DNA of 60,000 nt from Liolophura sinensis (taxonomy: Eukaryota; Mollusca; Polyplacophora; Chitonida; Chitonidae): positions 6,984,324 through 7,044,323 of the forward strand of contig NC_088299.1 in the NCBI RefSeq assembly GCF_032854445.1, given 5' to 3'. The notes below the pieces were generated by a model that made no database searches, was not told where the DNA came from, and saw only the letters and a list, made by a program, of their open reading frames with translations. Shown here in pieces: positions 59,339 through 60,000 of this stretch. The first letter of the stretch is position 1. Each line of letters begins with the position of its first letter. The position numbers and the translations under genes are program-made.

Positions 59339-59942
59339 GTAAGTACTCCTCAACTCTGTCAGGCCGTGTTGAAGAATTTTGGAAACGACTGTAAATTAAA
59401 TGATGAGTGTAAATGTTCTATGTCTGATCTGATATCTAAGACAGAAATGAATTTTAAAAAAATTAAACACAGTTATTGTTCATTTTTAAGGCACTTTTTA
59501 ATTATGATAACTGTATATGCAGATTTTCAGTCAGTAGTTGCAGTTCACAATTTAGATCGCTAACACTTATCATTAGCAGCAGTTTTGCACACTATTAATA
59601 AAAAAGAAGGCTTTGAATTTTATTTAAGAGACGCCATAAAATAAACACAGAGCATCATTAATCCTGTAGTTGACAGTAGTGTACCTTGTACAAGCCAGAC
59701 TCAGATGTCATGGATGTGGGGATGAGATGGAAGCGACTGTTTAATATTGTCATCCACTGTAATAGCAAATAGTAGCAACTGCCCCCATCTGCTGGCAGCT
59801 TTTATTTCTCATTGTTTTGATTTATCTCATTGATTGAAGAAGACACTGGTGTATGAATGTTATGCATCCATTGTATGTTCTCATCAGCCAGATCATAAGT
59901 TTCAAATCTAGCTTGAATATATACTAACCAATGCATCAGCCT

Positions 59943-60000
59943 TAGCCTGGATCGAATCACACCTAAGACCTTAAAAGAGAAAAGTTGTAACATCCTCGCT
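59943..60000 (+). mobile_element. SINE family B, start of a copy cut by the window edge
   Basis: ggatcgaatcacacctaaga and ccttaaaagagaaaagttgt match the 30165-30215 part of family B. Bases 59340-59940 hold no feature I recognise. Confidence 0.65.

Noticed and set aside
39480-59338. Interpretation of the locus as a pseudogene
   Set aside because: Fifty-nine of 64 exons are open with intact splice sites and matching phases. The breaks are single-base and partly in homopolymers. Sequence error is the simpler reading, though not proven.

Overview
This window is metazoan nuclear DNA that holds part of one very large, intron-rich gene on the + strand. The gene encodes a HYDIN (hydrocephalus-inducing protein) homolog, a giant scaffold of the ciliary axoneme central-pair apparatus. 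I can place 64 exons between 305 and 59338, all with GT-AG introns. They give about 11.2 kb of coding sequence, or about 3,740 residues. Both gene ends lie outside the window: the first exon has an acceptor and no start codon, and no stop codon or 3' UTR is visible. From memory of vertebrate HYDIN (about 5,100 residues), this is roughly the middle three quarters of the protein.

Layout. Exons 1-10 (305-9656) encode ASH/MSP-type Ig-like domains and an acidic linker. Exons 10-12 encode a charged helical linker. Exons 13-22 (12804-22723) encode the adenylate-kinase-like (Hydin_ADK) region. It has a Walker A loop split by an intron, and the fold is interrupted by a Ser/Thr/Pro-rich insert and by a coiled-coil, Lys/Glu-rich insert. 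Exons 23-27 encode linkers. Exons 28-64 (27764-59338) encode a long series of Ig-like modules with LDFG/FGxxxxG-type starts, ending in the conserved C-terminal region with the ISREVPCKT signature. Exons 41 (two sites), 45, 46, 63 and 64 contain apparent frame breaks. They are clustered and partly of homopolymer type, in a gene that is otherwise open throughout, so sequence error is more likely than decay.

Organism. The introns are AT-rich and carry several short retroposon families. Family A is tRNA-headed and ends in TTGAGTACGGCGTAAAACAC plus an ATAAATAA tail. Family B ends in GACTGAAAAATTGTTGAGC plus a CATTCATT/CTCACTCA tail. Such elements are familiar to me from molluscs and other lophotrochozoans, so I infer a lophotrochozoan, most likely a mollusc; the species cannot be told. 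There are also MITE-like DNA elements, one nested inside a SINE, and about a dozen intronic minisatellites.

The most unusual observation is that minisatellites run into splice sites. The exon 3 acceptor is the last unit of a 39-40 bp array, giving two extra in-frame acceptors 39 bp apart. Exon 39 is bounded on both sides by arrays (56 bp and 77 bp units) that include its own acceptor and donor. I found no second gene, RNA gene, CRISPR array or undescribed multi-gene system.
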